A stretch of 64,000 nt of DNA from Mesorhizobium amorphae CCNWGS0123 (GCF_001686985.1 NZ_CP015318.1:494001-558000), one strand, 5' to 3'; positions 28,166 to 36,641 are shown, numbered from the stretch's first letter. The notes: a model not told the origin generated them from the sequence alone. A program made the numbers and translations.

Positions 28166-28380
28166 CAGAGCGCGCCCTTTGTGCTTCGGGCAGAAATCCG
28201 CGCCTGCTGCCAGCTTGCGACCTCATGGGCCAACCACACCTTCCGGCGATCAGAAATCCGCACGGGCGCCGGGTACAGGCCCCGCCGGATCAATTCGGCC
28301 CTCTGAGTTTTCCTAAGCCCATCCAGGGCAGACAGTTCCGCCTCTCGCAGAACGCGCTGCGGTTCGGGGATTTCGGTCAT
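28165..28380 (-). CDS. AlpA-like helix-turn-helix regulator
   Basis: A 71-residue excisionase/AlpA-type protein, with the HTH-like stretch LSALDGLRKTQRAELIRRGLYP and PAPVRISDRRKVWLAHEVASWQQARI, which is the family's winged part. Proteins of this type activate integrase or excision genes in P4-like elements. It is coupled to the primase-helicase gene, and the 113 bases upstream probably hold the promoter of this minus-strand pair. Confidence 0.82.
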   Translation of the reverse strand: MTEIPEPQRVLREAELSALDGLRKTQRAELIRRGLYPAPVRISDRRKVWLAHEVASWQQARISARSTKGAL

Positions 28381-28493
28381 GATGCAGGTCTCCTTACCAA
28401 ACGTCAGCGGGTTGCTTGGCGCACCGCTGAGGCCCGTTATGGAGCGACACGGATGGCGGGAAAACTGTTCTGAGAGCGCGAACTATACCTTGA

Positions 28494-28943
28494 CTATTTT
28501 TCGCGCTGTTTTTGTTTGGGCACGATTGCGTTCAGCTCTTCGGCGACTCTCTGTAGGACATGGAGGTCGCGTCGCGCTGGGTAGAACTTCCGCTTCAAGG
28601 TTGTTGCAAATTTCTCAGGGTCGGGCCGGTCTGGATCGTCACCGTGAAGCATTTCGTATGCGTCGTTAAGCGCGCGCTTGAGCGGCGCACTGTTGCCCAA
28701 GCGCTTGTGCTCGGCCCTTTGCTCCTCGATCCAATCGGCCAAATGCATTCCTTCGTAGTAGGGAAGATCGCCACGGGATGGCCTCCCCGGACCTATGGGG
28801 ACGATCTCACCTGCCATGTGGGAGACTTCGTGTAGACCATACTTGCGAACGAGCCGTCTCAGACATTTGAGATCAGTCTCCGACCATTCCGGCTCGTCGG
28901 TTTTCGCCTGAAACTCAGGCTCGGCTTGCCTATCGCGCCTCAT
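28494..28943 (-). CDS. Hypothetical protein coupled to the integrase
   Basis: A 149-residue soluble, charged protein that I do not recognise. Its N-terminal half has a helical WSETDLKCLRRLVRKYGLHEVSHM segment that could be a DNA-binding helix-turn-helix, and the rest is rich in Arg, Lys and Glu. Its ATG overlaps the integrase TGA by four bases (ATGA), so the two are made together. It may act in integration or excision, which is inference from position. Confidence 0.7.
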   Translation of the reverse strand: MRRDRQAEPEFQAKTDEPEWSETDLKCLRRLVRKYGLHEVSHMAGEIVPIGPGRPSRGDLPYYEGMHLADWIEEQRAEHKRLGNSAPLKRALNDAYEMLHGDDPDRPDPEKFATTLKRKFYPARRDLHVLQRVAEELNAIVPKQKQREK

Positions 28944-30187
28944 CCCGCAGCCCTCATCGGCACCACCTTGCCAACTGGCGCAGGGCTCTGGCAGAACCGC
29001 GCCCAGTCGGCCATCAACCGCACGCGCTTCTCGAATAGGTCGCCACGGCGATAGGCTCGCTCGACCGCATTGCCGATTGTGTGTGCCAGCGCTTGCTCCA
29101 CAACGTGGTTGGGATAGCCAGTCAACTCCGCAGCCCAGTCGCGGAACGTCGAGCGGAAGCCGTGAACGGTTACGTCCTTGCGCCCCATGCGCTTCAGCAC
29201 CGCCGCCATAGCCATATTCGACATGCCATTCGTCCGAGCGCCAATGAATACAAACGAATTGCCTTTCTCACGGGGAAGCCACTTAAGGATTTGGCATGTG
29301 CGATCTGATAGAGGAACACGGTGTTCCTTGCCCGCCTTCATCCGTCCGGCGGGGATCGTCCAGACCATTCCATCAAGGTCAATTTCGTCCCACGTTGCGC
29401 CCAGGACCTCGCCCGTCCGCGCTGCTGTCAGGATCGTGAATTCCAAGGCTTGGGCCGCAACCCCATCCCGTTCCGCCAACGCTGCAATGAAAGGCGGAAG
29501 CTCCACATATGCCATCGCGGCATGGTGCTGGACCCGCTGTATCTGACCACGGGCAGTTAGCACGTTTTCCAGATGCCCACGCCAGCGGGCAGGATTATCG
29601 CCTTCGCGATAGCCGCGCGTCGTGGCCCAATCCAGCACGTTCTCGATTCGACCGCGAACGCGATTGGCGGTTTCTGGAACGGCCCTCCAAATGCTCTTAC
29701 CGTGGCGCTGGGGATGCTCCCGTTCCAAAGCCTTCAGAACAAGGCCGGTATCCACGTGAGCGACTGACACGTTCCCGAAGACCGGGAACACGTAGTCCCG
29801 CATCGTAGAGAGGAACTGTGCGGCCGCCTTGCTATTCTTCCAGCGCGGTTCGTTCTGTTCGGAATATTGCCGCGCGGCTTTCTCGAAAGTGATGGCTTTG
29901 GCGGCTTCAACAGCAAGAGCTGCCCGCGCAGCCCGCCGCGCATCGATTGGATCTATACCGTCAGCAAGTTTCTGTCTGGCCGCCCGAGCTCGTTCCCGAG
30001 CTTCCTTCAAGCTGAAGTCGCCAAGCGATCCCAGGCCGTGGAACCGCTCTCGCCCATTTAGCTCATATCGGAGCAGCCAACTCTTCGTGCCGGCGCGACC
30101 GACCTGTAAGTAGAGGCCGCGTGTCTCCGGGTCACGGTAGCGACCGGGTGCATTCAGTTTCGCAATCCGCTTAGAAGTCAGTGCCAT
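28940..30187 (-). CDS. int: Tyrosine site-specific integrase, P4 type
   Basis: A 415-residue integrase for the tRNA-Ser site. The N-terminal DUF4102/AP2-like arm-binding domain is LTSKRIAKLNAPGRYRDPETRGLYLQVG ... SWLLRYELNGRERFHGLGSLGDFSLKEARERA. The catalytic domain shows TAARTGEVLGATWDEID (Arg), MKAGKEHRVPL (Lys), HGFRSTFRDWAAE (His-x-x-Arg), ALAHT (His) and ERAYRRGDLFEKR with the nucleophilic Tyr. The start is ATG 30187, which matches the family MALT opening; an ATG at 30280 would add 31 residues. The gene lies between attR and the rest of the element and is transcribed inward. Confidence 0.95.
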   Translation of the reverse strand: MALTSKRIAKLNAPGRYRDPETRGLYLQVGRAGTKSWLLRYELNGRERFHGLGSLGDFSLKEARERARAARQKLADGIDPIDARRAARAALAVEAAKAITFEKAARQYSEQNEPRWKNSKAAAQFLSTMRDYVFPVFGNVSVAHVDTGLVLKALEREHPQRHGKSIWRAVPETANRVRGRIENVLDWATTRGYREGDNPARWRGHLENVLTARGQIQRVQHHAAMAYVELPPFIAALAERDGVAAQALEFTILTAARTGEVLGATWDEIDLDGMVWTIPAGRMKAGKEHRVPLSDRTCQILKWLPREKGNSFVFIGARTNGMSNMAMAAVLKRMGRKDVTVHGFRSTFRDWAAELTGYPNHVVEQALAHTIGNAVERAYRRGDLFEKRVRLMADWARFCQSPAPVGKVVPMRAAG

Positions 30188-30360
30188 GGGTCCATATGCC
30201 CCTTGTGTCGCCCCCGCTTCAACCCCCGACTTGGCCAGCGGAAATAAGCGGGTGCTATCGACGCTTAGCGACGAAGACATAGTGGAAACAATCGGTGTTA
30301 CAACGGCTTAGGAAGCGTTTGCCGGCAGACTCCGGCAGCCACCGAGCTAAGCTGAGGCGG

Positions 30361-30376
30361 CCTCCCTCTCCGCCAT
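30361..30376 (+). repeat. attR, 16-bp direct repeat
   Basis: CCTCCCTCTCCGCCAT, identical to the tRNA-Ser 3' end at 11854-11869. It marks the chromosomal side of the insertion; the tRNA 3' end is duplicated and the tRNA itself is intact at the left. Integration is 174 bases upstream of the integrase start. Confidence 0.9.
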
Positions 30377-30780
30377 CGCACTGAGCTAACTATTTGTTCT
30401 GATTACCCTTTCCGTCTCGGTGAGGCCGACGACTGCATCTCTGACTGCACGATCTGTCGTCGAGGGCGAGAAGTTCCAGCACTTTCCGAACCAGGCAACC
30501 CGGCCACTAAGGCGGGCGCGCGCGCAGGCTTGCGCAGCACGCTGGGGGACGTCTCTGCCGCTGGCGAAAGGCCGAGCTGATGAGGCGGTTCAAGCAGAGG
30601 ATCCGACCACCAGCAGCACTTCAATAACGGGTCTCGGACGACGCGATCTGGATGCGATGACATTGACGGGATCACAGATCAGGCGCAGGTTGAGCGCGCC
30701 GACCGAGAGCTGGCAGGCCCGGCCGGGACCGCGTGTGCGATGAAAACCTCGAGCAGCATGGAGACTGACGGGAGGAAGAA
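30377..30780. other. Chromosomal stretch right of the element
   Basis: About 400 bases without a gene that I can support. Open frames exist but none has a ribosome-binding site or a recognisable product. Confidence 0.45.
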
Positions 30781-30999
30781 ATGAGCAGGGTCAAGGACGT
30801 CTGCGATCGAGCACGATCGCTATGGCTGCGGGTGGTGCGATCGACCCACCCTGTCGACGATGTCGAGAACAACGGGCTGTATCGGCTGATCGACGGCAAA
30901 AACAAGGTCAACACCGGCACCAATTTCGAGGCGTCCCGCTTCGACATCGAGACCCGTCTATCGCGGTGGGAGAGCTACAAGCCGCCGAACGTTAACTGA
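30781..30999 (+). CDS. Short hypothetical protein
   Basis: A 72-residue frame with a good Shine-Dalgarno (GGGAGGAAGAA just before the ATG). The product has a basic N terminus and a conserved-looking C-terminal half, NNGLYRLIDGKNKVNTGTNFEASRFDIETRLSRW. I recognise no family. Its sequence is not that of a transposase or ribosomal protein. It may be a genuine small gene or the tail of a larger lost one. Confidence 0.4.
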   Translation: MSRVKDVCDRARSLWLRVVRSTHPVDDVENNGLYRLIDGKNKVNTGTNFEASRFDIETRLSRWESYKPPNVN

Positions 31000-31048
31000 A
31001 AACTATTCCGGTTCGGAGTACTCGCGACCCTATCTCGCCAGGGCTGCC

Positions 31049-31210
31049 ATGTCCCGCTTCCTTCTGGGGAGCGCGAAACCTTCGCAACGGGTTCGCGGCT
31101 ACCTGGCAAATGTCGCCCCCGTAGACGGAAAGAATTATCTGGTTCCGGTCGATGCCGAATTGACGGCCCCGGCACATCTCAAGACCCGCACCTTCCGGCC
31201 AAAGTCGTGA
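31049..31210 (+). pseudogene. Caspase-like (peptidase C14) domain remnant
   Basis: A 53-codon frame contains APVDGKNYLVPVDAELTAPAHLKTRTF. This closely follows the segment after the catalytic HG of bacterial caspase-family proteins (GxQVDGxNYLVPVDAxL). The catalytic His and Cys regions are absent here and the frame ends at 31210, so only a fragment remains. The gene next to it, on the other strand, is a cyclase-FHA protein. Confidence 0.45.
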
Positions 31211-31320
31211 TAGCTCAGCAAAGTCGTCCGGATAGGACGCCCTGGCCTTCGCGATATAGAAGAGCTCGTCACCCTGTGCAGGCCGCTTGAAGCCAGTCGC
31301 GGCCAACGAGTCCGGCCTGG

Positions 31321-32211
31321 TCAGTCCGAGACAATTTCGTAGTGAAGAACCTGGGCGTCGTCGAGGGACAACCTCAGTCCAGGCGAGATGACGCCGGAGC
31401 CGAAGAGGAGAATATCTTCGCGGCGCACGAATACTTCATGGCCGGGTCCCATCGACACAAATGTGCCCGACGAGCTTCGCTCGATAAGCCGGGCCTTGCC
31501 ATTCGAAATGGAGAAGGTCGCGTGGTGCCTTGAGACCCAGGGCCGCTCGACGACGATATTGCATTCAGGAGATCGGCCGATCGTCACGAGTTCGTTGTTT
31601 CGGCAGGATAGCAATTGATCTCCATAGCGGATGACCAGATTGATCTGCCGCGGTGGGGCGAAGCGCCTGTCGATAATGGTGCCCCGGCTGGCGATCTGCG
31701 TACCGAGGGCCCCATCGTCGCTCCTCAGGGTATAGACATCGAAGAGTTCTTGCTTCCCCTTGAAGGCCATTTTGTCGAGGAGCCGCAAGGCACTGCGGCT
31801 GCCCGCGGAAAGGGCTTCGAAGAAGCTCTGGCTGATCAGCACCTCGCCGGGGTTTGCGGTGGTGGACAACCTTGCGGTGACATTGACAACGTCGCCGAAT
31901 ACCGCGCTCCGCGCGCGAATGACCGCCCCGAAATGCAATCCGATCCGGGCGTTCAGCGGCCCGTTCGTCAGTTGGCGGCTGATTTGGCAGACGGCCCTAA
32001 GCGCCCCCTCTGGCCTCTCGAACAGGCTGAGCACATCGTCGCCCTTCGAGTAAATGAAATCACCGCCGTGCCGGGCGACAATCTCGCGTATCGCGTCAAG
32101 GCAATCCGAGACCTGCTGCAGGGCGGCATCGTCGCCGATGCGCTCATAGAGGGGCGTGCTGCCCACGACATCAGCTAAGAGGACTGCGGCTAGAAGTCTT
32201 TCCTGATCCAT
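31321..32211 (-). CDS. Class III adenylate/guanylate cyclase with FHA domain
   Basis: A 296-residue signalling protein. The N-terminal cyclase catalytic domain has the metal Asp in LLADVVGST (Asp14), the substrate-binding Lys and metal Asp in YSKGDDVLSLF (54-64) and the GDVVNVTARL segment. It lacks membrane helices and a long N-terminal sensor. The C-terminal FHA domain (about 195-290) has VTIGRSPECNIVV and WVSRHHATF, which binds phosphothreonine partners. The product is presumably cAMP or cGMP; the catalytic purine-binding residues do not settle which. Confidence 0.88.
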   Translation of the reverse strand: MDQERLLAAVLLADVVGSTPLYERIGDDAALQQVSDCLDAIREIVARHGGDFIYSKGDDVLSLFERPEGALRAVCQISRQLTNGPLNARIGLHFGAVIRARSAVFGDVVNVTARLSTTANPGEVLISQSFFEALSAGSRSALRLLDKMAFKGKQELFDVYTLRSDDGALGTQIASRGTIIDRRFAPPRQINLVIRYGDQLLSCRNNELVTIGRSPECNIVVERPWVSRHHATFSISNGKARLIERSSSGTFVSMGPGHEVFVRREDILLFGSGVISPGLRLSLDDAQVLHYEIVSD

Positions 32212-32343
32212 CGATCTCGTATCCGCCCCGAGAACGCAGCGTTATAACACACCAAAGTTGCCTTTAACTTATCTAATTGCGCGCCTGGGACCGGGGCGGT
32301 GCTTTGGCGTGATCGTCTCGGACGGACAGGGGTCTGCCTTCAC

Positions 32344-34209
32344 TCATCTCGCCAAATCACCCGCTTCTCCCACCTGATTTCCTTCGTGCGCGGCGATTGC
32401 GCCCAGAAATATCTCCCCAAACTCCTTGAGCTTCGCCGCCCCGACACCGTTCACTTCGGCGAAGGCGTCGAGGTCGCTTGGGCAGCGCGCGGCCATGTCG
32501 ATCAGCGTGCGATCGGAGAAGATCACATAGGCCGGCACCTGGCGCTCCTTGGCGAGCCGCAGCCGCAATGTCTTGAGCGCCGCCAGCAACGAGGCATCCA
32601 GGCCTTCCGTGTCCATGGCGGCACCCTGGGCGGAACGCATTTTGCCGCGGCGCAGCCGCGTCTCGACGCGGTAGAGGAACGGGATCTCGCCACGGCCAAG
32701 CGCCTGGCCCTTCTCGGCGATGGCGAGGCCGCCATGGCCGCCCGGATCCGGCATCAGAAACCCGCCTGCTGCGAGCTGTCGTATGAGCGACAGCCAGAAA
32801 TCCTTCTTGTGCGCCACGCCGCTGCCGAAGCTGGCGAGCCTGTGATGGCTCCTGGCCAGGATCTTCTCGGTTTCATGGCGTAGCAGGACATCGATGACAT
32901 GGGCGGCGCCGAAGCGTTCGCCGGTTTCGGCGATGGCCGCCAGGATGAACCGCGCCTCGGCGGCGCCATCGGCGCGCGGCACCTGATCCAGGCAGTTGTC
33001 GCAGTTGCCACAGGACGAGGCTTCCTCCCCGAAATAACCGAGCAGCACCTGGCGCCGGCACTCGGCTGTCTCGCAATAGCCGATCAAGGTGTCGAGCCGG
33101 CCATGCGAGCGCCTCTTGTGCTCCGCCGGCGTTGCTTCGTCCTCGATGAAAAGCCGACGCATGCGGATGTCGCCGAGGCCGAAAAGCATGCGCGCCTCCG
33201 CCGGCCGCCCGTCGCGACCGGCGCGGCCGATCTCCTGGTAGTAGGCCTCCAGGCTGCCCGGCAGATCGGTGTGAAACACATAGGCGACATCGGGCTTGTC
33301 GATACCCATGCCGAAGGCGATGGTCGCCACCATCACGACGCCGGGCGAGGTCATGAAGGCGTTTTGATTCGCTTCACGCGCGTCCTTGCTCATGCCGGCA
33401 TGATAGGCGAGCGCGGTGACGCCGTTCTTCTCGAGGAACGCCGCCACATCCTCCGTCTTCTTGCGCGACAGGCAGTAGACGATGCCGCTGCGGCCGGCAT
33501 GGCGCCGCACGAAATCCAGCAGCTGGCGCTTGCTGTCCTGCTTGGGCTCGATGCCGAGCTTGATGTTCGGCCGGTCGAAACCCAGCACCAGCGTTTCGAC
33601 GCGCCCGGCAAACAGCCGCGCCTCTATATCGGTGCGCGTGGCCTCGTCCGCGGTCGCCGTCAGCGCTATGATCGGCACTTTCGGAAAAATGTCGCGCAGC
33701 CGCGACAGCTCCTCATATTCGCGCCGGAACGCCGGCCCCCATTGCGAGATGCAATGCGCCTCGTCGATGGCGATCAGGCTGATGTCCAGCCTGGCAAGCG
33801 CCTCGAGCATGCGATCGGTCATCAGCCGTTCCGGCGCGAGATAGAGCAGCCGCGTCTGGCCCGCAGCGACGCGCCGCCATGCCGCGACATTGGCCTCGCG
33901 GTCGAAAGAGGAATTGATCGTGTCGGCGGCAACGCCGGCAAGGCGCAGCGCCGCGACCTGATCCTGCATCAGCGCCACCAGCGGCGAAACGACGATGGTG
34001 AGCCCGCCCAGGACCAGTGCCGGCACCTGGTAGCAGAGCGACTTGCCCGCACCCGTCGGCATGACGGCCAGCACGTGACGCCCGGCCAGCAACGCCTCCG
34101 TCACGGCAGCCTGGCCGGGGCGGAAATCGTCGAAGCCGAACACATCCTTCAGGACGCGCCGCTTGGGATCCCGCCCCTCAAGCGGGATACCCGCCGTCGA
34201 TATGTGCAT
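32344..34209 (-). CDS. recQ: ATP-dependent DNA helicase RecQ
   Basis: A 621-residue 3'-5' helicase for recombination and replication-fork repair. Starting at ATG 34209: the motif 0 region (FGFDDFRPGQAAV), Walker A MPTGAGKSLCYQVPA (50-64), DEAHCISQWG (motif II), TATADEATRTDIEARL, GRAGRDGRPAEARML (motif VI), then the zinc-binding CRRQVLLGYFGEEASSCGNCDNC and a winged-helix (RQC) domain. The HRDC domain is at the C terminus (RQVPAYVIFSDRTLIDMA). An in-frame opening at 34344 extends the N terminus without family residues. Confidence 0.96.
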   Translation of the reverse strand: MHISTAGIPLEGRDPKRRVLKDVFGFDDFRPGQAAVTEALLAGRHVLAVMPTGAGKSLCYQVPALVLGGLTIVVSPLVALMQDQVAALRLAGVAADTINSSFDREANVAAWRRVAAGQTRLLYLAPERLMTDRMLEALARLDISLIAIDEAHCISQWGPAFRREYEELSRLRDIFPKVPIIALTATADEATRTDIEARLFAGRVETLVLGFDRPNIKLGIEPKQDSKRQLLDFVRRHAGRSGIVYCLSRKKTEDVAAFLEKNGVTALAYHAGMSKDAREANQNAFMTSPGVVMVATIAFGMGIDKPDVAYVFHTDLPGSLEAYYQEIGRAGRDGRPAEARMLFGLGDIRMRRLFIEDEATPAEHKRRSHGRLDTLIGYCETAECRRQVLLGYFGEEASSCGNCDNCLDQVPRADGAAEARFILAAIAETGERFGAAHVIDVLLRHETEKILARSHHRLASFGSGVAHKKDFWLSLIRQLAAGGFLMPDPGGHGGLAIAEKGQALGRGEIPFLYRVETRLRRGKMRSAQGAAMDTEGLDASLLAALKTLRLRLAKERQVPAYVIFSDRTLIDMAARCPSDLDAFAEVNGVGAAKLKEFGEIFLGAIAAHEGNQVGEAGDLAR

Positions 34210-34387
34210 TGAGAGTGATTCCCGGTTTGGCTGAGGCACTTTCTTAAGGCGAAGATCACCGGAAGGCCATCCGGGCTGGCATCGCCAAAATCGCGGCGAG
34301 CCGGCCCGGCGCCATTTTTGCTGCTTCATTGCCTTTCCGTGCAAAGGGTGGCTTCCTGTCTCGATCGCGAGCGGAGGACTCCCGGCA

Positions 34388-35011
34388 ATGATCGATCTGG
34401 CTACATTGGCTACCTATGTCGCGGTCGTACTCGGCTTCGTTTTCATTCCGGGCCCGGCGACCCTGCTCACCGTGGCGCGGGCGACGAGTTCGGGAACCAA
34501 GGTCGGGATCGCCACCGGCGCCGGCATCGCGGCGGGCGACGTGGTTCACACCTTCATGGCGATCATCGGCATCTCGGCCGTCATCGCCACCTCGGCGATG
34601 TTGTTCAGCATCATCAAATATATTGGCGCGGCCTATCTCGTTTACCTGGGCATCCGCGCCATTCTCGAAAAGGCCCCGGCCAATCCGGCAGGCAGCCTGC
34701 CGATATCGGCAGGCAAGGCGTTCCGGCAGGCCATCGTGACCGAGGTGCTGAACCCGAAGACCGCGCTGTTCTTCCTGGCGTTTCTGCCCCAGTTCGTGCA
34801 TCCGGATAACGGATGGGTGGTCCTGCAGCTGATGGTCCTGGGTGCGGTCTTCGTCCTGCTCGGCCTCTTCAGCACCGTGGTCTTCGCTGTCTCCGCCGGA
34901 GGCCTGGGCCGTTTCCTGCGCCGCAACCCCGCCGTGCTGAGATGGCAGGGCAAGGTGGTCGGCGGCATCTACTGCGCCCTGGGCCTACGCCTGGCGCTGC
35001 AGCAGCGTTGA
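34388..35011 (+). CDS. LysE-family amino-acid exporter
   Basis: A 207-residue membrane protein of the LysE/RhtB superfamily with about six helices. The signature FIPGPATLLTVARATSSGTKVGIATGAGIAAGDVVH near the start and AFRQAIVTEVLNPKTALFFLAFLPQF in the middle are diagnostic. These proteins export small molecules such as amino acids; the substrate is not predictable from sequence. It is transcribed away from recQ and is followed by a strong terminator at 35138. Confidence 0.9.
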   Translation: MIDLATLATYVAVVLGFVFIPGPATLLTVARATSSGTKVGIATGAGIAAGDVVHTFMAIIGISAVIATSAMLFSIIKYIGAAYLVYLGIRAILEKAPANPAGSLPISAGKAFRQAIVTEVLNPKTALFFLAFLPQFVHPDNGWVVLQLMVLGAVFVLLGLFSTVVFAVSAGGLGRFLRRNPAVLRWQGKVVGGIYCALGLRLALQQR

Positions 35012-35137
35012 GCCGGCGTCCCATCACCGACCGCAGCACCGCCTCTCGTTAAGCTTATCTTCACCCTGTTGCGGCACGGTTGCGGTCCTGCGGCGATGTT
35101 TTGAGTACCGCGGCGCCACAAGCGCCCAGGCAACACA

Positions 35138-35165
35138 CCCGCGCCTCTCCGGAGGCGCGGGTTTT
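35138..35165 (+). terminator. Intrinsic terminator after the LysE gene
   Basis: CCCGCGCCTC and GAGGCGCGGG form a ten-base-pair GC-rich stem with a TCCG loop, followed by TTTT on the plus strand. It closes the LysE transcript before the convergent cupin gene. Confidence 0.85.
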
Positions 35166-35191
35166 CCATTTCTGGAACGGCCCGAAAACGG

Positions 35192-35530
35192 TCAGCCGAG
35201 GAAATCGGCGCGCTGCGGCGTGAAACTGTCGACCAGGCGTCCGGCCTCGAGTGCCTTGACGCCATGCACCAGATTGGACGGGACGATGAAGCTGCTGCCC
35301 GCATCCAGAATTTCACTCCTGCCGTCGATGGTAACCTCGAAGCGGCCTTCGGCGACATAGCTCGCCTGCACATGCGGATGCGAATGCAGCACGCCGATGC
35401 CGCCCTTGTCGAAGGCGAACTCGACCATCATCAGCTCGTCAGTCGTGAGCAGGACGCGCCTGCGGTTGCCGTCGGGCGTCGGCGTCCATGCGCCATCGCC
35501 GGCATGCCGGAAGAGTTTCGTCGCGGTCAT
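35192..35530 (-). CDS. kdgF: KdgF-like cupin
   Basis: A 112-residue single-domain cupin. Metal-binding motif 1 is GVLHSHPHVQASYVAEGRFEV (His49, His51, Glu61-type positions) and motif 2 is LDAGSSFIVPSNLVHGV, with the late LVDSFTPQRADFLG, the tail seen in KdgF. KdgF-type enzymes convert unsaturated uronates to linear ketouronates in pectin or alginate breakdown. It follows the KduD-like gene on the same strand by ten bases, which supports this role. The start is ATG 35530. Confidence 0.82.
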   Translation of the reverse strand: MTATKLFRHAGDGAWTPTPDGNRRRVLLTTDELMMVEFAFDKGGIGVLHSHPHVQASYVAEGRFEVTIDGRSEILDAGSSFIVPSNLVHGVKALEAGRLVDSFTPQRADFLG

Positions 35531-35540
35531 TTGCTCGTCC

Positions 35541-36314
35541 TCATCGCGCCAGCCAGCCGCCATCCACCGGCACCACGGCGCCATGCATATAGTTGGACGC
35601 CGGCGCCAGCAGGAAGACGGCTGCATCGCCGATATCCTCCGGTTCGCCCCAGCGTCCCGCTGGAATGCGTGCCAGGATGGCGGCGCTGCGGTCGGGATCG
35701 GCGCGCAGCGCCTCGGTATTGTTGGTCTCGATATAGCCCGGCGCGATGGCGTTGACGTTGATGCCTTTTGCCGCCCACTCGCAGGCGAGCAGCCTGGTGA
35801 TGCCGAGCACGCCATGCTTGGAGGCAGTGTAGGAGGCGACCCGGATGCCACCCTGGAAGCTGAGCACCGAGGCGATGTTGACGATCTTGCCGCGCCGGCC
35901 CGGATCGGCAAGCACGCGCCTGGCAAAGCCCTGGCTGAGCATGAAAACCGTCTTCAGGTTGACTTCGAGGACATCGTCCCAGTCGGTCTCGCTCAGGTCG
36001 ACGGCGTCGGCGCGCCGGATGATGCCGGCATTGTTGACCAGCCCGTCGAGCGGCCCGCTTTCATCCCAGACCCGGTCGAGCATCGCCTGGGCAGCCACCG
36101 GGTCGCCAAGGTCGCAGTGCACCGCCTCGAAACTTCCGCCTACCGCCGCAACCTTCCCCGCCGTTTCAGCCATCGCCGAGCGGCCGACGCCGACCACAAA
36201 GCCGCCGACGCGCGCTATCGAGACGGCGATGCCCTGGCCGATGCCGGTGTTGGCACCGGTGACCAGGATACGCTTGCCGGTAAGGCTGAAGGCTGAGAGG
36301 TCGGTCTTGCTCAT
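35541..36314 (-). CDS. kduD: Short-chain dehydrogenase, KduD-like
   Basis: A 257-residue classical SDR. The NAD(P)-binding TGANTGIGQGIA is near residue 18, NNAG follows at LVNNAGIIRR, the catalytic Ser is in IVNIASVLSF and the catalytic Tyr-Lys pair is YTASKHGV. The C-terminal residues (MHGAVVPVDGGWLAR) resemble 2-keto-3-deoxygluconate dehydrogenases such as KduD, which reduce 5-keto-4-deoxyuronate products. Paired with kdgF it suggests uronate breakdown. Exact substrate is inference. Confidence 0.8.
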   Translation of the reverse strand: MSKTDLSAFSLTGKRILVTGANTGIGQGIAVSIARVGGFVVGVGRSAMAETAGKVAAVGGSFEAVHCDLGDPVAAQAMLDRVWDESGPLDGLVNNAGIIRRADAVDLSETDWDDVLEVNLKTVFMLSQGFARRVLADPGRRGKIVNIASVLSFQGGIRVASYTASKHGVLGITRLLACEWAAKGINVNAIAPGYIETNNTEALRADPDRSAAILARIPAGRWGEPEDIGDAAVFLLAPASNYMHGAVVPVDGGWLAR

Positions 36315-36359
36315 TGTATCCAGCGCCCGCCCGTCATTGGATGTCTCGCAAACAGCCCG

Positions 36360-36482
36360 TCAGAGTCGATAGGCCTTCTTGGCAAGTGTGTAGGCCAATT
36401 CCCCGGCCCGCTCATGCGCCTCGCCCTCACGCAGCCTGTGCTCGACGACGAGACGCGCCAGATATGCGCAAAAGCGGCTCCT
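36360..36482 (-). pseudogene. Probable uxaC (glucuronate isomerase) 3' remnant
   Basis: On the minus strand a frame closing with TGA at 36362-36360 reads CAYLARLVVEHRLREGEAHE, then AGELAYTLAKKAYRL. This fits the C-terminal end of alphaproteobacterial UxaC as I remember it, and no start or upstream body is present. It lies upstream of kduD, in the position a missing gene of the uronate cluster would occupy. The family call is tentative. Confidence 0.5.
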
Positions 36483-36641
36483 TCGGGGTCGGGTATCGGT
36501 ATGGTCGGTAGCGGATGATGTCAACGTTGCCGACGGCACTCGGGCTGTCCTTGCGGCAGCGGGAAACAGGTGTTAGGCCGCGTGTGGCTCACCGCACAGG
36601 GACATCGACATGCCGCTCCGTTTGAAGCTTCTTTTGGTGTC

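Larger units (their letters stand above)
11854..30376. mobile_element. tRNA-Ser-integrated genomic element with defence operon
   Basis: The interval is bounded by identical 16-bp repeats, one inside tRNA-Ser and one beside a P4-type integrase gene. It holds genes foreign to the housekeeping flanks: type I restriction, a Septu-like pair, a CoiA-like protein, a primase-helicase fusion and an AlpA-like regulator. Base composition is visibly less GC-rich over the restriction and replication genes, and several stretches contain only decayed frames. No conjugation genes, capsid genes or transposases are seen, so it may be a satellite-like or mobilisable island that relies on a helper. Confidence 0.9.

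Noticed and set aside
30992..31306. Minus-strand 104-codon frame over the caspase remnant.
   Set aside because: No motif or start signal; the plus-strand fragment explains the sequence better.
35192..35926. One 244-codon frame spanning the cupin gene and part of the SDR gene.
   Set aside because: Only the last 112 codons (from ATG 35530) are cupin-like; the rest is an out-of-frame shadow of the SDR.
36314..36511. Plus-strand 65-codon frame between kduD and the UxuB-like gene.
   Set aside because: It lies antisense to the uxaC-like remnant, has no ribosome-binding site and no family residues.
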